Of a DNA stretch of 64,000 nt, positions 26,961-35,675 are shown one piece after another. The stretch's first letter is position 1. Every line of letters starts with the position of its first letter. A program made the translations under genes and the position numbers. The notes under the pieces were generated by a model. The model saw only the letters and a program-made list of their open reading frames with translations. It was not told where the DNA came from and made no database searches. The stretch is from Pseudomonas sp. GM50. GTDB lineage: Bacteria; Pseudomonadota; Gammaproteobacteria; Pseudomonadales; Pseudomonadaceae. The DNA lies in contig NZ_AKJK01000069.1 in assembly GCF_000282375.1 (NCBI RefSeq), positions 21,784 through 85,783 on the forward strand, in the 5' to 3' direction.

Positions 26961-27881
26961 ATGCCCAAGTCCATCGTTGCTGCCCTGCAAATCGGCGCCT
27001 TGCCCGGCGGCAAGGCCGATACCCTCGATCAAATCCTCTGCTGGGAAACCGCCATTATCGAATCCGGCGCCGCACTGGTGGTCATGCCGGAGGCGTTACT
27101 CGGCGGCTACCCCAAAGGCGAGGGCTTCGGTACGCAACTCGGTTATCGACTGCCAGAAGGTCGTGAAGCGTTTGCGCGGTATTTCGACAACGCCATCGAT
27201 GTGCCCGGCGCCGAGACTGAAGCCTTGGCCGGATTGTCCTCACGCACCGGGGCCAACCTGGTGATCGGCGTAATCGAACGCGCGGGCAGCACCTTGTACT
27301 GCACGGCGCTGTATTTCGATCCGCAGGCCGGGCTGGTCGCCAAGCACCGCAAGCTGATGCCCACCGGTACCGAGCGACTGATCTGGGGCAAGGGCGATGG
27401 CTCGACCTTGCCGGTGATCGATAGCCAGGTCGGGCGAATCGGCGCCGTGGTGTGCTGGGAAAACATGATGCCGTTGCTGCGCACCGCGATGTACGCCAAA
27501 GGCGTGGAGGTCTGGTGCGCGCCGACGGTGGACGAGCGGGAAATGTGGCAGGTCAGCATGCGTCACATCGCCCATGAAGGACGCTGCTTTGTGGTCAGCG
27601 CCTGTCAGGTCCAGGCCTCACCGCAAGCCTTGGGCGTGAAAATCGCCAACTGGCCGGCGGAGCGCCCGTTGATCTCCGGCGGCAGCGTGATTGTCGGGCC
27701 CATGGGTGACATTCTCGCCGGACCGCTGCGTGACGAGGCGGGTTTGCTCAGCGCCGAAATCGACACCGACGACCTGATCCGCGCCCGTTACGACTACGAC
27801 GTGGTCGGGCACTACGCGCGCCCGGACGTGTTTGAGTTGACGGTGGATGAGCGGGCCAAACCGGGCGTGCGTTTTATCTGA
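26961..27881 (+). CDS. Nitrilase
   Basis: 306-residue carbon-nitrogen hydrolase. The catalytic triad is Glu44 (VVMPEALLGGYPKG), Lys131 (AKHRKLMPTGTER) and Cys165 (GAVVCWENMMPLLRTAMY); the CWEN context marks a true nitrilase rather than an amidase. I start at MPKSIVAALQ with GGAG upstream; the frame is open for 43 codons before it into the lysR start region. Length and motifs resemble the plant-inducible beta-cyanoalanine nitrilase (PinA) of P. fluorescens as I remember it, a suggestion only. The last eight bases overlap the convergent GNAT gene. Confidence 0.88.
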   Translation: MPKSIVAALQIGALPGGKADTLDQILCWETAIIESGAALVVMPEALLGGYPKGEGFGTQLGYRLPEGREAFARYFDNAIDVPGAETEALAGLSSRTGANLVIGVIERAGSTLYCTALYFDPQAGLVAKHRKLMPTGTERLIWGKGDGSTLPVIDSQVGRIGAVVCWENMMPLLRTAMYAKGVEVWCAPTVDEREMWQVSMRHIAHEGRCFVVSACQVQASPQALGVKIANWPAERPLISGGSVIVGPMGDILAGPLRDEAGLLSAEIDTDDLIRARYDYDVVGHYARPDVFELTVDERAKPGVRFI

Positions 27882-28419
27882 GGCGCAGCCACTCTTCACG
27901 GGTGATTTCCCAGAGATCCTTCGGGAATCGCCCGCTGACAAAGTCGTCTTCTTCGGTGTGTATCAAGCGCATGCCGGTACGTTGCGAGAGTTTGCGCGAA
28001 CCGATATTCGGCGCCGCTTTCGGCACGCGAAGCAACGACCGGCCGAGTGTTTCGAACCAGTACTCGGTCACCGCCGCACTGGCTTCGCCCATCAATCCCT
28101 GGCCTTGCCATTGTGGGCTTAACCAGAAGCCGCGGTTATTGTCCTGTTCATTCATCAGGCTGACATTGCCGATCAGTTGATTGGGGGCGGATTTCAAGCG
28201 GATCGACCAGTGCCATTCTTCGCCACGGGCCATCGCCGGCAGGGCAATATCACGCAGATAAGTCAACGCGCCATCGGCGGGATAAGGCCACGGCACCAGG
28301 ACGTTCAGATAACGCACCACGTCCCAGTGGGGGAATTGTTGCTGGATAGCCTCGGCATCGGCCAGTTCCAGCGGGCGCAAGATCAGTCGTTCGGTGTAGA
28401 GCGTTGGAGCGGCGTGCAT
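27874..28419 (-). CDS. GNAT N-acetyltransferase, RimJ/RimL type
   Basis: 181 residues. TERLILRPLELADAEAI opens the domain, the acetyl-CoA loop is represented by LSPQWQGQGLMGEA (in place of Q/R-x-x-G-x-G/A), and PNIGSRKLSQRTGM is the usual C-terminal segment of RimJ/RimL-like enzymes that acetylate protein N termini or small amines. AAGGAGG precedes the ATG by nine bases. Substrate unknown. Confidence 0.85.
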   Translation of the reverse strand: MHAAPTLYTERLILRPLELADAEAIQQQFPHWDVVRYLNVLVPWPYPADGALTYLRDIALPAMARGEEWHWSIRLKSAPNQLIGNVSLMNEQDNNRGFWLSPQWQGQGLMGEASAAVTEYWFETLGRSLLRVPKAAPNIGSRKLSQRTGMRLIHTEEDDFVSGRFPKDLWEITREEWLRLR

Positions 28420-28522
28420 CGTGGGTGACCTCCTTGTTGGGACGGGTGGTGCGCATCATGCGCAGCGTCGATTGTGGTCTAGTCTCTAGGCGTTCACACC
28501 CCTGTCAACGGATGGACTGTCC

Positions 28523-30100
28523 ATGAGTTTGTTACTCGGCCCGATTCTGCAGTTTCGTGGCATCAACGGTAATGTCTATAACGTGTCTGCCCTAGTGGTT
28601 TTACCCTTGGGCGCGACATCACCCAGCGTAAAAGTACCCGGGGGTGTCACGGCCGGCAAACCGTTGGCCACCGCCGATATTCCGTTGCTCAATCCTCAGT
28701 ACCGCGTCTGGCGCATCGATTTAAAAGCGCTGCAAGACCAGGCTGTTGCCAGCACTTACACGATCAAGATAGAGGGCACGGAGGCCAACTTCGTCGTTCC
28801 GGCCGAGGGCCAGTCGCCGCGCATGGCTTATGTGTCGTGTAACGGCTTCTCGGACCCCAAGGACATGGAGAAGGTCGACCGGAACAACGAGCGTTGGGAG
28901 CACATGTGGGGGGCTCATCAAAGCAAGCCCTATCACCTGTTGTTGATGGGGGGCGACCAGGTTTACAGCGACGATATGCGCAGCAGTGTGTCGTCGATGA
29001 AAACATGGTTTGCCAAGCCCTTCGCCGACCGTCGAAAGGCGGTCTACAGCAAGGTGATCGAAGCCGATCTGGACAAGTACTTCGCCAGACTCTACCTGGA
29101 GCACTGGAAACAGCCTGAGGTCGCGAAGCTGCTCAGCGCCGTGCCGACGGTGATGATGTGGGATGACCATGACATCATCGATGGCTGGGGTTCCTACGAT
29201 GAGATACTGCATTCAAGCCCGGTGTTCCAGGGGCTGTTTGCCACGGCCAAACGCTATTTCAGGATTTTCCAGCAGCAACTGATCCAGACTCATCCTCACC
29301 TTAAACCGTCCGCCGATACTCATCCCTGTGCGATTCCCGATACCGCTGACGGCTTTCACCTGGGGTTTACCGGCCTGGGCGAATTGGCGTTGCTGGTTCC
29401 CGACTTGCGCAGTGAACGTGCGCCGGATTTGACGACTCCGCCAGCTCGGCAAACCCGGATCATTTCGCCCGTCAGTTGGGATGCGATTTATGCCTGGCTG
29501 GGCAAGGTCAAGGGACATAAGCACTTGCTGCTGATGTCGAGTATTCCCGTGGGTTACCTTGATTTGCAGGCGGCCGAAAAGGCACTGGACCTGATTTCGG
29601 GGCAACAGGAACTCGAGGACGATTTGCGCGACCATTGGCGAAGCCTGCCCCACCGGGACGAACGCAAGCGGCTGATCATGCGGTTGCTGGATTACGCCCA
29701 TGCCGAGTCATGCAAGGTTACGATGGTGTCCGGTGATGTCCATGTGGCAGGGGCCTGCGTGATCGAATCGACGTTGTCCCGGCATCGCAATGATGGTTCG
29801 GGATTGATCTACCAATTGATTTCGACCGGGGTCGTGCATCCTTCACCGCCGGTGTTGGCGGTGCAGTTTCTGGAGTCCATTGGCAAGCACCAGGAACAGA
29901 TCGACTACGCCATCACCGGAACCATGTTGCCCATCGGTTCACGGGGACGTTACCTGATCGCCGCTCGAAACTGGCTGGCGATAGAGCCGGATGAACACAG
30001 CACCGGCAAAAGTCGGCTGTGGGCCAACTGGCACGTAGAAGGTTTCAAACATTGTGTGACCCAGGTTATCGATCCCGTTAAACCGCGGACCGAGCCGTGA
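28523..30100 (+). CDS. PhoD-like metallophosphatase
   Basis: 525 residues. Metal-ligand motifs of the PhoD/calcineurin-like fold are present in order: MAYVSCNGF, LLLMGGDQVYSD, VPTVMMWDDHDIIDGWG and VTMVSGDVHVAG. Unlike Tat-exported PhoD it has no twin-arginine or Sec signal peptide, so it appears cytoplasmic, in line with the non-secreted PhoD-like branch. Phosphomonoester or diester substrate is unknown. It is convergent with the lipoprotein gene, three bases apart. Confidence 0.85.
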   Translation: MSLLLGPILQFRGINGNVYNVSALVVLPLGATSPSVKVPGGVTAGKPLATADIPLLNPQYRVWRIDLKALQDQAVASTYTIKIEGTEANFVVPAEGQSPRMAYVSCNGFSDPKDMEKVDRNNERWEHMWGAHQSKPYHLLLMGGDQVYSDDMRSSVSSMKTWFAKPFADRRKAVYSKVIEADLDKYFARLYLEHWKQPEVAKLLSAVPTVMMWDDHDIIDGWGSYDEILHSSPVFQGLFATAKRYFRIFQQQLIQTHPHLKPSADTHPCAIPDTADGFHLGFTGLGELALLVPDLRSERAPDLTTPPARQTRIISPVSWDAIYAWLGKVKGHKHLLLMSSIPVGYLDLQAAEKALDLISGQQELEDDLRDHWRSLPHRDERKRLIMRLLDYAHAESCKVTMVSGDVHVAGACVIESTLSRHRNDGSGLIYQLISTGVVHPSPPVLAVQFLESIGKHQEQIDYAITGTMLPIGSRGRYLIAARNWLAIEPDEHSTGKSRLWANWHVEGFKHCVTQVIDPVKPRTEP

Positions 30101-30103
30101 GCA

Positions 30104-30577
30104 TTACCAAGTGCCGGTGGTCGGCTCCGGCAGGCTGAGTTTGCCGCGATCAACGAAACGCATCGTGCCGAACACGCCGCCAGCCAGTTTGCCCCGAAGC
30201 ACGTACGGCAGATTGTTCAGCGTCTGCGTCTGACCCAGCCAGAGGGTCTGACGCAGCACCGAGAAGGCCGAAACGCTCACCGGCACCACGATAACCGCTT
30301 CGGAAAACCGCGGAATCGAGCCCGACTGGTCGCTGACACCGGAGGCGAGTGATTGACCGTTCACCTCCAGATCCAGGGCTACGCCGTTGTAGGCGATCGC
30401 CGCTTCATTGGGGTTTTGCACGCGCAGTTTTACCGCAAAACGCACTTCCAGTTCCTGGCTTGGCAGCGGCTCGATACCGACCACGTTGATGTTCAGCGGG
30501 TCGTGTTGGGGGAACAGGGCGCAGGCGCTCAGGGAGAGCAACAGGAGGGACAGAGACAGGGCGAACAATCTGCGCAT
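30104..30577 (-). CDS. LEA type 2/WHy-domain lipoprotein
   Basis: 157 residues starting MRRLFALSLS with a lipoprotein signal peptide ending SLSAC. The mature part has the water-stress WHy pattern: INVVGIEPLPSQELEVRFAV, KLRVQNPNEAAIAYNGVAL, DLEVNGQSLASGVSD. Related outer-membrane-anchored proteins accompany desiccation stress, but function in Pseudomonas is not established. The start is placed here because the frame upstream crosses the permease terminator. Confidence 0.85.
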   Translation of the reverse strand: MRRLFALSLSLLLLSLSACALFPQHDPLNINVVGIEPLPSQELEVRFAVKLRVQNPNEAAIAYNGVALDLEVNGQSLASGVSDQSGSIPRFSEAVIVVPVSVSAFSVLRQTLWLGQTQTLNNLPYVLRGKLAGGVFGTMRFVDRGKLSLPEPTTGTW

Positions 30578-30595
30578 GGACAGGTTCTCGTAAGG

Positions 30596-30623
30596 AAAAA
30601 GGCCGAGCCGCTCGTGGCTCGGC
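30596..30623 (-). terminator. Rho-independent terminator after purine permease gene
   Basis: Read on the minus strand: GCCGAGCC-ACGAGC-GGCTCGGC followed by CTTTTTCC. It lies ten bases beyond the permease stop and 19 bases before the lipoprotein start. Confidence 0.85.
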
Positions 30624-30632
30624 TCTTGAGCA

Positions 30633-32108
30633 TTACGCACGGTCTAACTGTGCGACAGCCGCAGGTGAAACGGGTTCACCTTTGGCCGCAACATCCGGGT
30701 TCTGCATCACCTGAAGCACCGAGGCTTCCGGGTCGAACTCGTCTTCTTCCAGCTCGATGAATTCTTCGGGCAGGAAGATATTCAGCACGATAGCGCACAA
30801 CGCACCGACGGTGATCGGTGATTCGAAGATGTTGTGCAACGCCTTCGGCAACTCGCGCAACACTTCAGGCACCGCCGCAACGCCCAGGCCCATGCCGAGG
30901 GATATCGCCACGATCAGCATGTTGCGCCGATGCAGGCCGGCCTCGGCGAGAATCTTGATCCCGGCCACTGCCACGGTGCCGAACATCACCAGCTCGGCGC
31001 CGCCGAGCACCGGTTTCGGCATCAATTGCAGCACCGCGCCGATCATCGGGAACAACCCCAGCACCACCAACAGGCCCGCGATGAAAAACGCCACATAACG
31101 GCTGGCCACGCCGGTGAGCTGGATCACCCCGTTGTTCTGCGCGAAGGTCACCATCGGCATGCTGTTGAACACCGCCGCCATGGCCGAATTGAGACCGTCG
31201 GCCAGCAACCCGGATTTGATCCGGCGGATATAAATGGGGCCTTTGACCGGTTGCCGGGAAATCATCGAATTGGCGGTCAGGTCTCCGGCAGCCTCCAGGG
31301 GCGACACCAGGAAAATCACCGCCACCGGCACAAACGCCACCCAGTCGAATGAGAAGCCATATTTGAACGGTACGGGCACACTCATCAGCGGCACGGCGGG
31401 CAGGCTGGTGAAATCGACCTGGCCCATGAACCACGCGACGGCATAACCGAGGGCCAGGCCGATGACGATCGCGCCCAGGCGCAGGAACGGCACATCCACC
31501 CGGTTCAACACCACGATGGTCCCCAGCACCAGTGCGGCCAGCGCCAGGTGGCTGGCGGCGCCGAGATCCGTCGCACCGAAACCGCCGGCAATGTCGGTCA
31601 TGGCGACCTTGATCAGCGACAGGCCCATGAGGGTAATGATGGTGCCGGTCACCACGGGGGTGATCAGCATCCGCAGCTTGCCGATGAACTGGCTTAGCAC
31701 CACTTCAATGAACGCGGCGAAAAAGCACACGCCGAAAATCGTCGAAAGAATCTCATCGGTGCCACCACCACGCGCCTTGACCATGAACCCGGCGCTGAGA
31801 ATCACGCTGATAAACGAGAAACTGGTGCCTTGCAGGCACAGCAAACCGGAGCCGACCGGGCCGAACCGCCGCGCTTGGACAAACGTGCCCAGCCCCGAAA
31901 CGAACAGCGCCATGCTGATCAGATAAGGCACTTCACTTTGCAGGCCCAGGGCACTGCCCATGATCAGCGTCGGCGTGATGATGCCGACAAAACTCGCCAG
32001 TACGTGTTGCAGGGCGGCGAAGACCGTGGCGGTCAGGTGGGGGCGATCGTCAAGGCCGTAAATGAGGTCGTTGTTGCGTGGGGAGGCGGTTTTTTCAGAG
32101 GCGGTCAT
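30633..32108 (-). CDS. NCS2 xanthine/uracil-type permease
   Basis: 491-residue inner-membrane nucleobase:cation symporter with about 14 hydrophobic spans. The NAT signature is QNNGVIQLTG, preceded by NSMPMVTFA; early motifs are LQHVLASFVGIITP and GSGLLCLQGTSFSFI. This fits the XanQ/UacT group carrying xanthine, urate or uracil by proton symport. I start at MTASEKTA; 43 further open codons upstream run through a repeat. Not linked here to purine catabolic genes. A terminator follows. Confidence 0.9.
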   Translation of the reverse strand: MTASEKTASPRNNDLIYGLDDRPHLTATVFAALQHVLASFVGIITPTLIMGSALGLQSEVPYLISMALFVSGLGTFVQARRFGPVGSGLLCLQGTSFSFISVILSAGFMVKARGGGTDEILSTIFGVCFFAAFIEVVLSQFIGKLRMLITPVVTGTIITLMGLSLIKVAMTDIAGGFGATDLGAASHLALAALVLGTIVVLNRVDVPFLRLGAIVIGLALGYAVAWFMGQVDFTSLPAVPLMSVPVPFKYGFSFDWVAFVPVAVIFLVSPLEAAGDLTANSMISRQPVKGPIYIRRIKSGLLADGLNSAMAAVFNSMPMVTFAQNNGVIQLTGVASRYVAFFIAGLLVVLGLFPMIGAVLQLMPKPVLGGAELVMFGTVAVAGIKILAEAGLHRRNMLIVAISLGMGLGVAAVPEVLRELPKALHNIFESPITVGALCAIVLNIFLPEEFIELEEDEFDPEASVLQVMQNPDVAAKGEPVSPAAVAQLDRA

Positions 32109-32209
32109 GGTGATTTGCGTGCCGAAAGGCGGGGCCGGGTCAGAAAATGGAGGCGCAGGATGCCAGCCGCGGGCAGCGAGGGCAACGCTAAACGGTACGG
32201 AGGGGGCAT

Positions 32210-32253
32210 ACACAAAACCTGTGGCGAGGGGACACAAAACCTGTGGCGAGGGG
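32210..32253. repeat. 22-bp perfect tandem duplication at a REP edge
   Basis: ACACAAAACCTGTGGCGAGG plus GG occurs twice back to back (32210-32231 and 32232-32253). The second copy continues into the REP doublet at 32240-32366; the first is an extra outer edge. Confidence 0.85.
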
Positions 32254-32366
32254 GCTTGCCCCCGTTGGGCTGCGAAGCGGCCCCCGACATTCCTCCAGAC
32301 ACACCTGACGCGCTGATCTTGCGACGGCTGCGCCGCCGAACGGGGGCAAGCCCCCTCGCCACAGGG
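32240..32366. repeat. REP doublet, GGGGGCTTGCCCCC family
   Basis: Inverted arms CCTGTGGCGAGGGGGCTTGC and GCAAGCCCCCTCGCCACAGG, each continued inward by CCCCGTT / AACGGGG type sequence. It lies between the permease promoter and the 3' end of lysR. Confidence 0.88.
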
Positions 32367-32398
32367 TTGATCATTCCAGGGCAGAGCACGCGTGCACT

Positions 32399-33292
32399 TC
32401 AGGCAAACGCCGCAAGCAGATCCTCTTCAAAGGCTTTTTGCGCATCCCCCGGCACCTGCGCGCGATGGCGGGCCAGATGGAACGCCACCTCAAAACTCAT
32501 GTCGCCCTGGCGCACGGCGCGCAGCAACCCTTTGTCTTCCCAGCTGCGGGCGAAGTGATCGGGCAGGTAGCCAACGTGCTTGCCGGAAAGAATGAAGGCG
32601 AGGGTGCCTTCGACCTGTTCGGAACGCGCCGAACACATCTTCCCCTGAAACGGCTCGTCGCTGCGCAGGAAACGGTAGGGGTGATCGACCCGGTCGCAGG
32701 CCTGAAGCGTCTGATCGTCAGGTGTCTCATCGGTGAACAGCGGATGCCCCGGAGCGCAATACAGGTGCTGGGTTTCCGTGAACAGTTCGCGGTAGTCAAA
32801 AGCGCTCTGTACCTGTGAGAAATAGCCGATCGCCAGGTCCAGCCGCTGTTGCAGCAACAGCCGCTCCATTTCGCCGGGCATGGCGCTGATCAACTCGATA
32901 CGTACCGACTCGTCCCGTTCGCGAAAGCGCCGGATCGCCTCGGCAACCCGTTGCAGCACCGATTGATCAAGTGCTTCGGACAAGCCCAGGCGCACTTCGC
33001 CGATCAAGCGGCCGGCCACGCCGTTGGATTGATGACGGAACGCTTCGATCGACTCGAACAAGGTGCGAATGGCAAGGAGCAGCTGTTCGCCCTTGGGGGT
33101 GATTTTGAACCCGCCCTTGCCGCGACTGCACAGGCGATAGCCGAGTCGGGTTTCGAGCCTGGCCATCTGCTGGCTGATGCTCGACTGGCTCAGCCCCAGT
33201 TCACCCTGAGCCGCACTGAAGCCACCGCATTCCACCACGCTGACGAACAGGCGCAGCAGCTGCAGGTCCAGGTCATGAAGTTGACCGAGCAT
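32399..33292 (-). CDS. LysR-type regulator of the agmatinase-family module
   Basis: 297 residues from MLGQLHDLDLQ; a TTG one codon earlier is also possible. The helix-turn-helix ECGGFSAAQGELGLSQSSIS is standard, with a wing at LGYRLCSRGKGGFKIT. Divergent from the binding-protein and ureohydrolase genes, so its effector may be a guanidino compound or polyamine, as for the gbuA/gpuA regulators GbuR and GpuR (inference from arrangement). Confidence 0.88.
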   Translation of the reverse strand: MLGQLHDLDLQLLRLFVSVVECGGFSAAQGELGLSQSSISQQMARLETRLGYRLCSRGKGGFKITPKGEQLLLAIRTLFESIEAFRHQSNGVAGRLIGEVRLGLSEALDQSVLQRVAEAIRRFRERDESVRIELISAMPGEMERLLLQQRLDLAIGYFSQVQSAFDYRELFTETQHLYCAPGHPLFTDETPDDQTLQACDRVDHPYRFLRSDEPFQGKMCSARSEQVEGTLAFILSGKHVGYLPDHFARSWEDKGLLRAVRQGDMSFEVAFHLARHRAQVPGDAQKAFEEDLLAAFA

Positions 33293-33328
33293 CAAACATT
33301 ACTCCGCAATAAAGTCAGGATAATTAAC

Positions 33329-33343
33329 TTGGTATTTTTCCAA
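33329..33343. promoter_or_regulatory. Candidate LysR operator
   Basis: TTGGTATTTTTCCAA is a 15-base interrupted palindrome containing TGGTATTTTTCCA, a T-N11-A motif. It lies in the 101 bases between the divergent starts, in an A/T-rich stretch that also should hold the promoters. Confidence 0.55.
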
Positions 33344-33393
33344 TGTAACCGACGACGCATCCTGCAACCACTTCCTCCGGTCAGGTGTTCGTC

Positions 33394-34485
33394 ATGGCTC
33401 CGCTCTTCAAGCTGTGTTTACCCGCGCTGTTCCTCGTCATGGCCGTGCCGGCCCAGGCAGAGGAAAAAGTCCTCAATCTCTACAGTTGGGCAGATTACGT
33501 GGCGCCCGACGCCTTGCAGCGGTTCGAAAAGGAAACCGGCATTCATGTGCGCTACGACACGTTCGATGCACCGGAAGTACTGGAAACCAAACTGCTCACC
33601 GGCGGCAGCGGTTATGACGTGGTGGTGCCGTCGTCCAGTGTGCTGGCACGCGGCCTGGCGGCGGGTGCGCTGCAGGAAATTCCTCACGATGGCCTCAAGG
33701 GTTACGCCAACCTTGACCCGGACATGCTGGAAAAACTGGCGGCGGTCGACCCCGGCAATCGGTATGGCGTGCCTTACACCTGGGGCACGCTCGGGCTTGG
33801 GATGAATGTCGAAGCGGTGAAACAACGTTTGCCCAGCGCACCGCTCAACAGCCTGGACCTGCTGTTCAATCCCGAATACGCCAGCAAGCTGAAAGATTGC
33901 GGCATCGCCATTCTCGATTCGCCCCAAGAGGTGATCGGCCTGGCGCTGCACTATCTGGGTAAAGATCCCTACAGCACCGACAAGGCTGATCTGACAGCCG
34001 CCGACGCCCTGTTGCGTCAGTTACAGCCGTCGGTGCTGTACGTCGCCACCGGGCGGCAGATCAACGATCTGGCCAATGGTAGCGTCTGCCTGGCATTGAC
34101 CTACAACGGTGACGCGAGCATGGCTGCCGACCAGGCGCGCAAGGCCAACAAGCCGTTCGAGGTGGCCTACCGCATTCCACGCGAAGGCACGCTGGTGTGG
34201 CAGGACAACCTGGCGATCCCCAAGGACGCGCCGCACCCAGAAGCCGCCCGGGCCTTCATCGAGTTTATGTTGCGCCCCGAATCCGTCGCCGCGCTGACCA
34301 ATACGCTGTTCTTCGCCACGGCCAATCGGGCGGCGACGCCATTGGTGGATGAGGCGGTGCGCAGCGATCCCGACATCTACCCGCAGAGCGAGGTGCGTGA
34401 GCGGCTGTATGCCGACCGCAGCATGAGCCTCAAGGACATGCGTCAGCGCACCCGCTTGTGGACCACTTTCCGTAGCCGCCAATAA
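33394..34485 (+). CDS. Periplasmic polyamine-type solute-binding protein
   Basis: 363 residues with signal peptide MAPLFKLCLPALFLVMAVPA (cleavage after AQA). NLYSWADYVAPDALQRFEKE, YDVVVPSSSVLARG, YGVPYTWGTLGLG and CLALTYNGDASMA are the landmarks of the PotD/SpuD family that binds putrescine or spermidine. Start ATG 33394 is preferred; GTG at 33385 is in frame. There is no ATPase or permease gene beside it, so it must use a transporter encoded elsewhere, or act as a sensor. Followed after 21 bases by the ureohydrolase gene. Confidence 0.88.
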   Translation: MAPLFKLCLPALFLVMAVPAQAEEKVLNLYSWADYVAPDALQRFEKETGIHVRYDTFDAPEVLETKLLTGGSGYDVVVPSSSVLARGLAAGALQEIPHDGLKGYANLDPDMLEKLAAVDPGNRYGVPYTWGTLGLGMNVEAVKQRLPSAPLNSLDLLFNPEYASKLKDCGIAILDSPQEVIGLALHYLGKDPYSTDKADLTAADALLRQLQPSVLYVATGRQINDLANGSVCLALTYNGDASMAADQARKANKPFEVAYRIPREGTLVWQDNLAIPKDAPHPEAARAFIEFMLRPESVAALTNTLFFATANRAATPLVDEAVRSDPDIYPQSEVRERLYADRSMSLKDMRQRTRLWTTFRSRQ

Positions 34486-34506
34486 GCCAATAACAAGGAA
34501 TACACC

Positions 34507-35466
34507 ATGGACGTCCCTGCACAGAACGATCAGGCCATGACCCGCGACAGTCTTTACGGGACTGCCGCCGAAAGTACCTACGCCGGTATCACCAGTTTCA
34601 TGCGCCGCCGGTACAGCCGCGACTTGCGTGGTGTCGATGTGGTGGTCAGCGGTGTGCCGTTCGACACTGCCACCAGCAACCGCCCCGGCGCACGTTTCGG
34701 ACCGCGCGGCATTCGGGCGGCATCCGCCGGGATCGCCTGGGAGCGCCATTGGCCGTGGACGTTCGACCCGTTCGATCACCTGGCGGTGATTGACTACGGC
34801 GATTGCGCCTTCGATTACGGCACGCCGCATTCGGTGCCGGAAAGCATCGAAGCCCACGCCGAGCACATCCTGGGCGGCGGTTGCGCGATGCTGACGTTTG
34901 GTGGCGATCACTTCATCAGTTATCCGCTGCTCAAGGCCCATGCCCGCAAGCATGGCCCGTTGTCGTTGATTCACTTCGACGCCCACAGCGACACCTGGCC
35001 GGATGAGGAGGGCAAGCGCGTCGATCACGGCACGATGTTCTGGCATGCGGCCAAAGAAGGGGTGGTGGATCCGTCGCGCTCGGTGCAGATCGGGTTGCGC
35101 ACCACCAATGACGATCATCAGGGCTTTCAGGTACTGGATGCGCGGCAGGTGCATCGGCAAGGGTGCGAGGCGATCGTCGAGGCGATTCGTGCGCGGGTCG
35201 GTGATCACCCGGTGTACCTGACTTTTGACATCGACTGCCTCGACCCGGCCTTTGCGCCGGGCACCGGAACGCCAGTGTGTGGCGGCTTGAGCACGGTGCA
35301 GGCGCTGGAGATTCTCGGCGGCTTGCGCGGGATCAACCTGGTGGGGATGGACGTGGTGGAAGTGGCGCCGGCCTACGACAGCGCGGACATTACCTCACTG
35401 GCAGCGGCGACATTGGCCATGGAGATGCTGTGTTTGTATGCGGCCAGGCATAAGGTCGATCGGTAG
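34507..35466 (+). CDS. Agmatinase-family ureohydrolase (agmatinase or guanidinobutyrase)
   Basis: 319-residue Mn-dependent hydrolase that releases urea from a guanidino compound. Metal ligands are in GGDH (132-135), IHFDAHSDT (to residue 163) and TFDIDCLDPAFAPGTGTP. Length equals that of P. aeruginosa guanidinobutyrase GbuA, but GpuA and SpeB are similar, so the substrate (agmatine, 4-guanidinobutyrate or 3-guanidinopropionate) cannot be fixed from sequence. AAGGA precedes the ATG. The polyamine-type binding protein upstream and divergent LysR support a guanidino-compound uptake and catabolism unit. Confidence 0.9.
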   Translation: MDVPAQNDQAMTRDSLYGTAAESTYAGITSFMRRRYSRDLRGVDVVVSGVPFDTATSNRPGARFGPRGIRAASAGIAWERHWPWTFDPFDHLAVIDYGDCAFDYGTPHSVPESIEAHAEHILGGGCAMLTFGGDHFISYPLLKAHARKHGPLSLIHFDAHSDTWPDEEGKRVDHGTMFWHAAKEGVVDPSRSVQIGLRTTNDDHQGFQVLDARQVHRQGCEAIVEAIRARVGDHPVYLTFDIDCLDPAFAPGTGTPVCGGLSTVQALEILGGLRGINLVGMDVVEVAPAYDSADITSLAAATLAMEMLCLYAARHKVDR

Positions 35467-35494
35467 TTTTGATTTGTGGTGTCTGGTATGGCGC

Positions 35495-35587
35495 CTTCGC
35501 GGGCAAGCCTCGCTCCTACAGGTTTTGCGTCGTGCCCAAATCGCGCGGCAATCTCTGTATCTGTAGGAGCGAGGCTTGCCCGCGAAG
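35495..35587. repeat. REP doublet, TTCGCGGGCAAGCC family
   Basis: Arms CTTCGCGGGCAAGCCTCGCT... and its inverted copy ending CTTGCCCGCGAAG, about 40 bases apart. Located between the ureohydrolase gene and the WYL regulator. Confidence 0.9.
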
Positions 35588-35675
35588 CTTTTCAGGCCGG
35601 CCAATCGCTCCTGCCAGTTTCTGACAGCAGCCTCTGCTAAGCTCCGACGACTTTTCAGGAAAGAGCCTGCCGACC

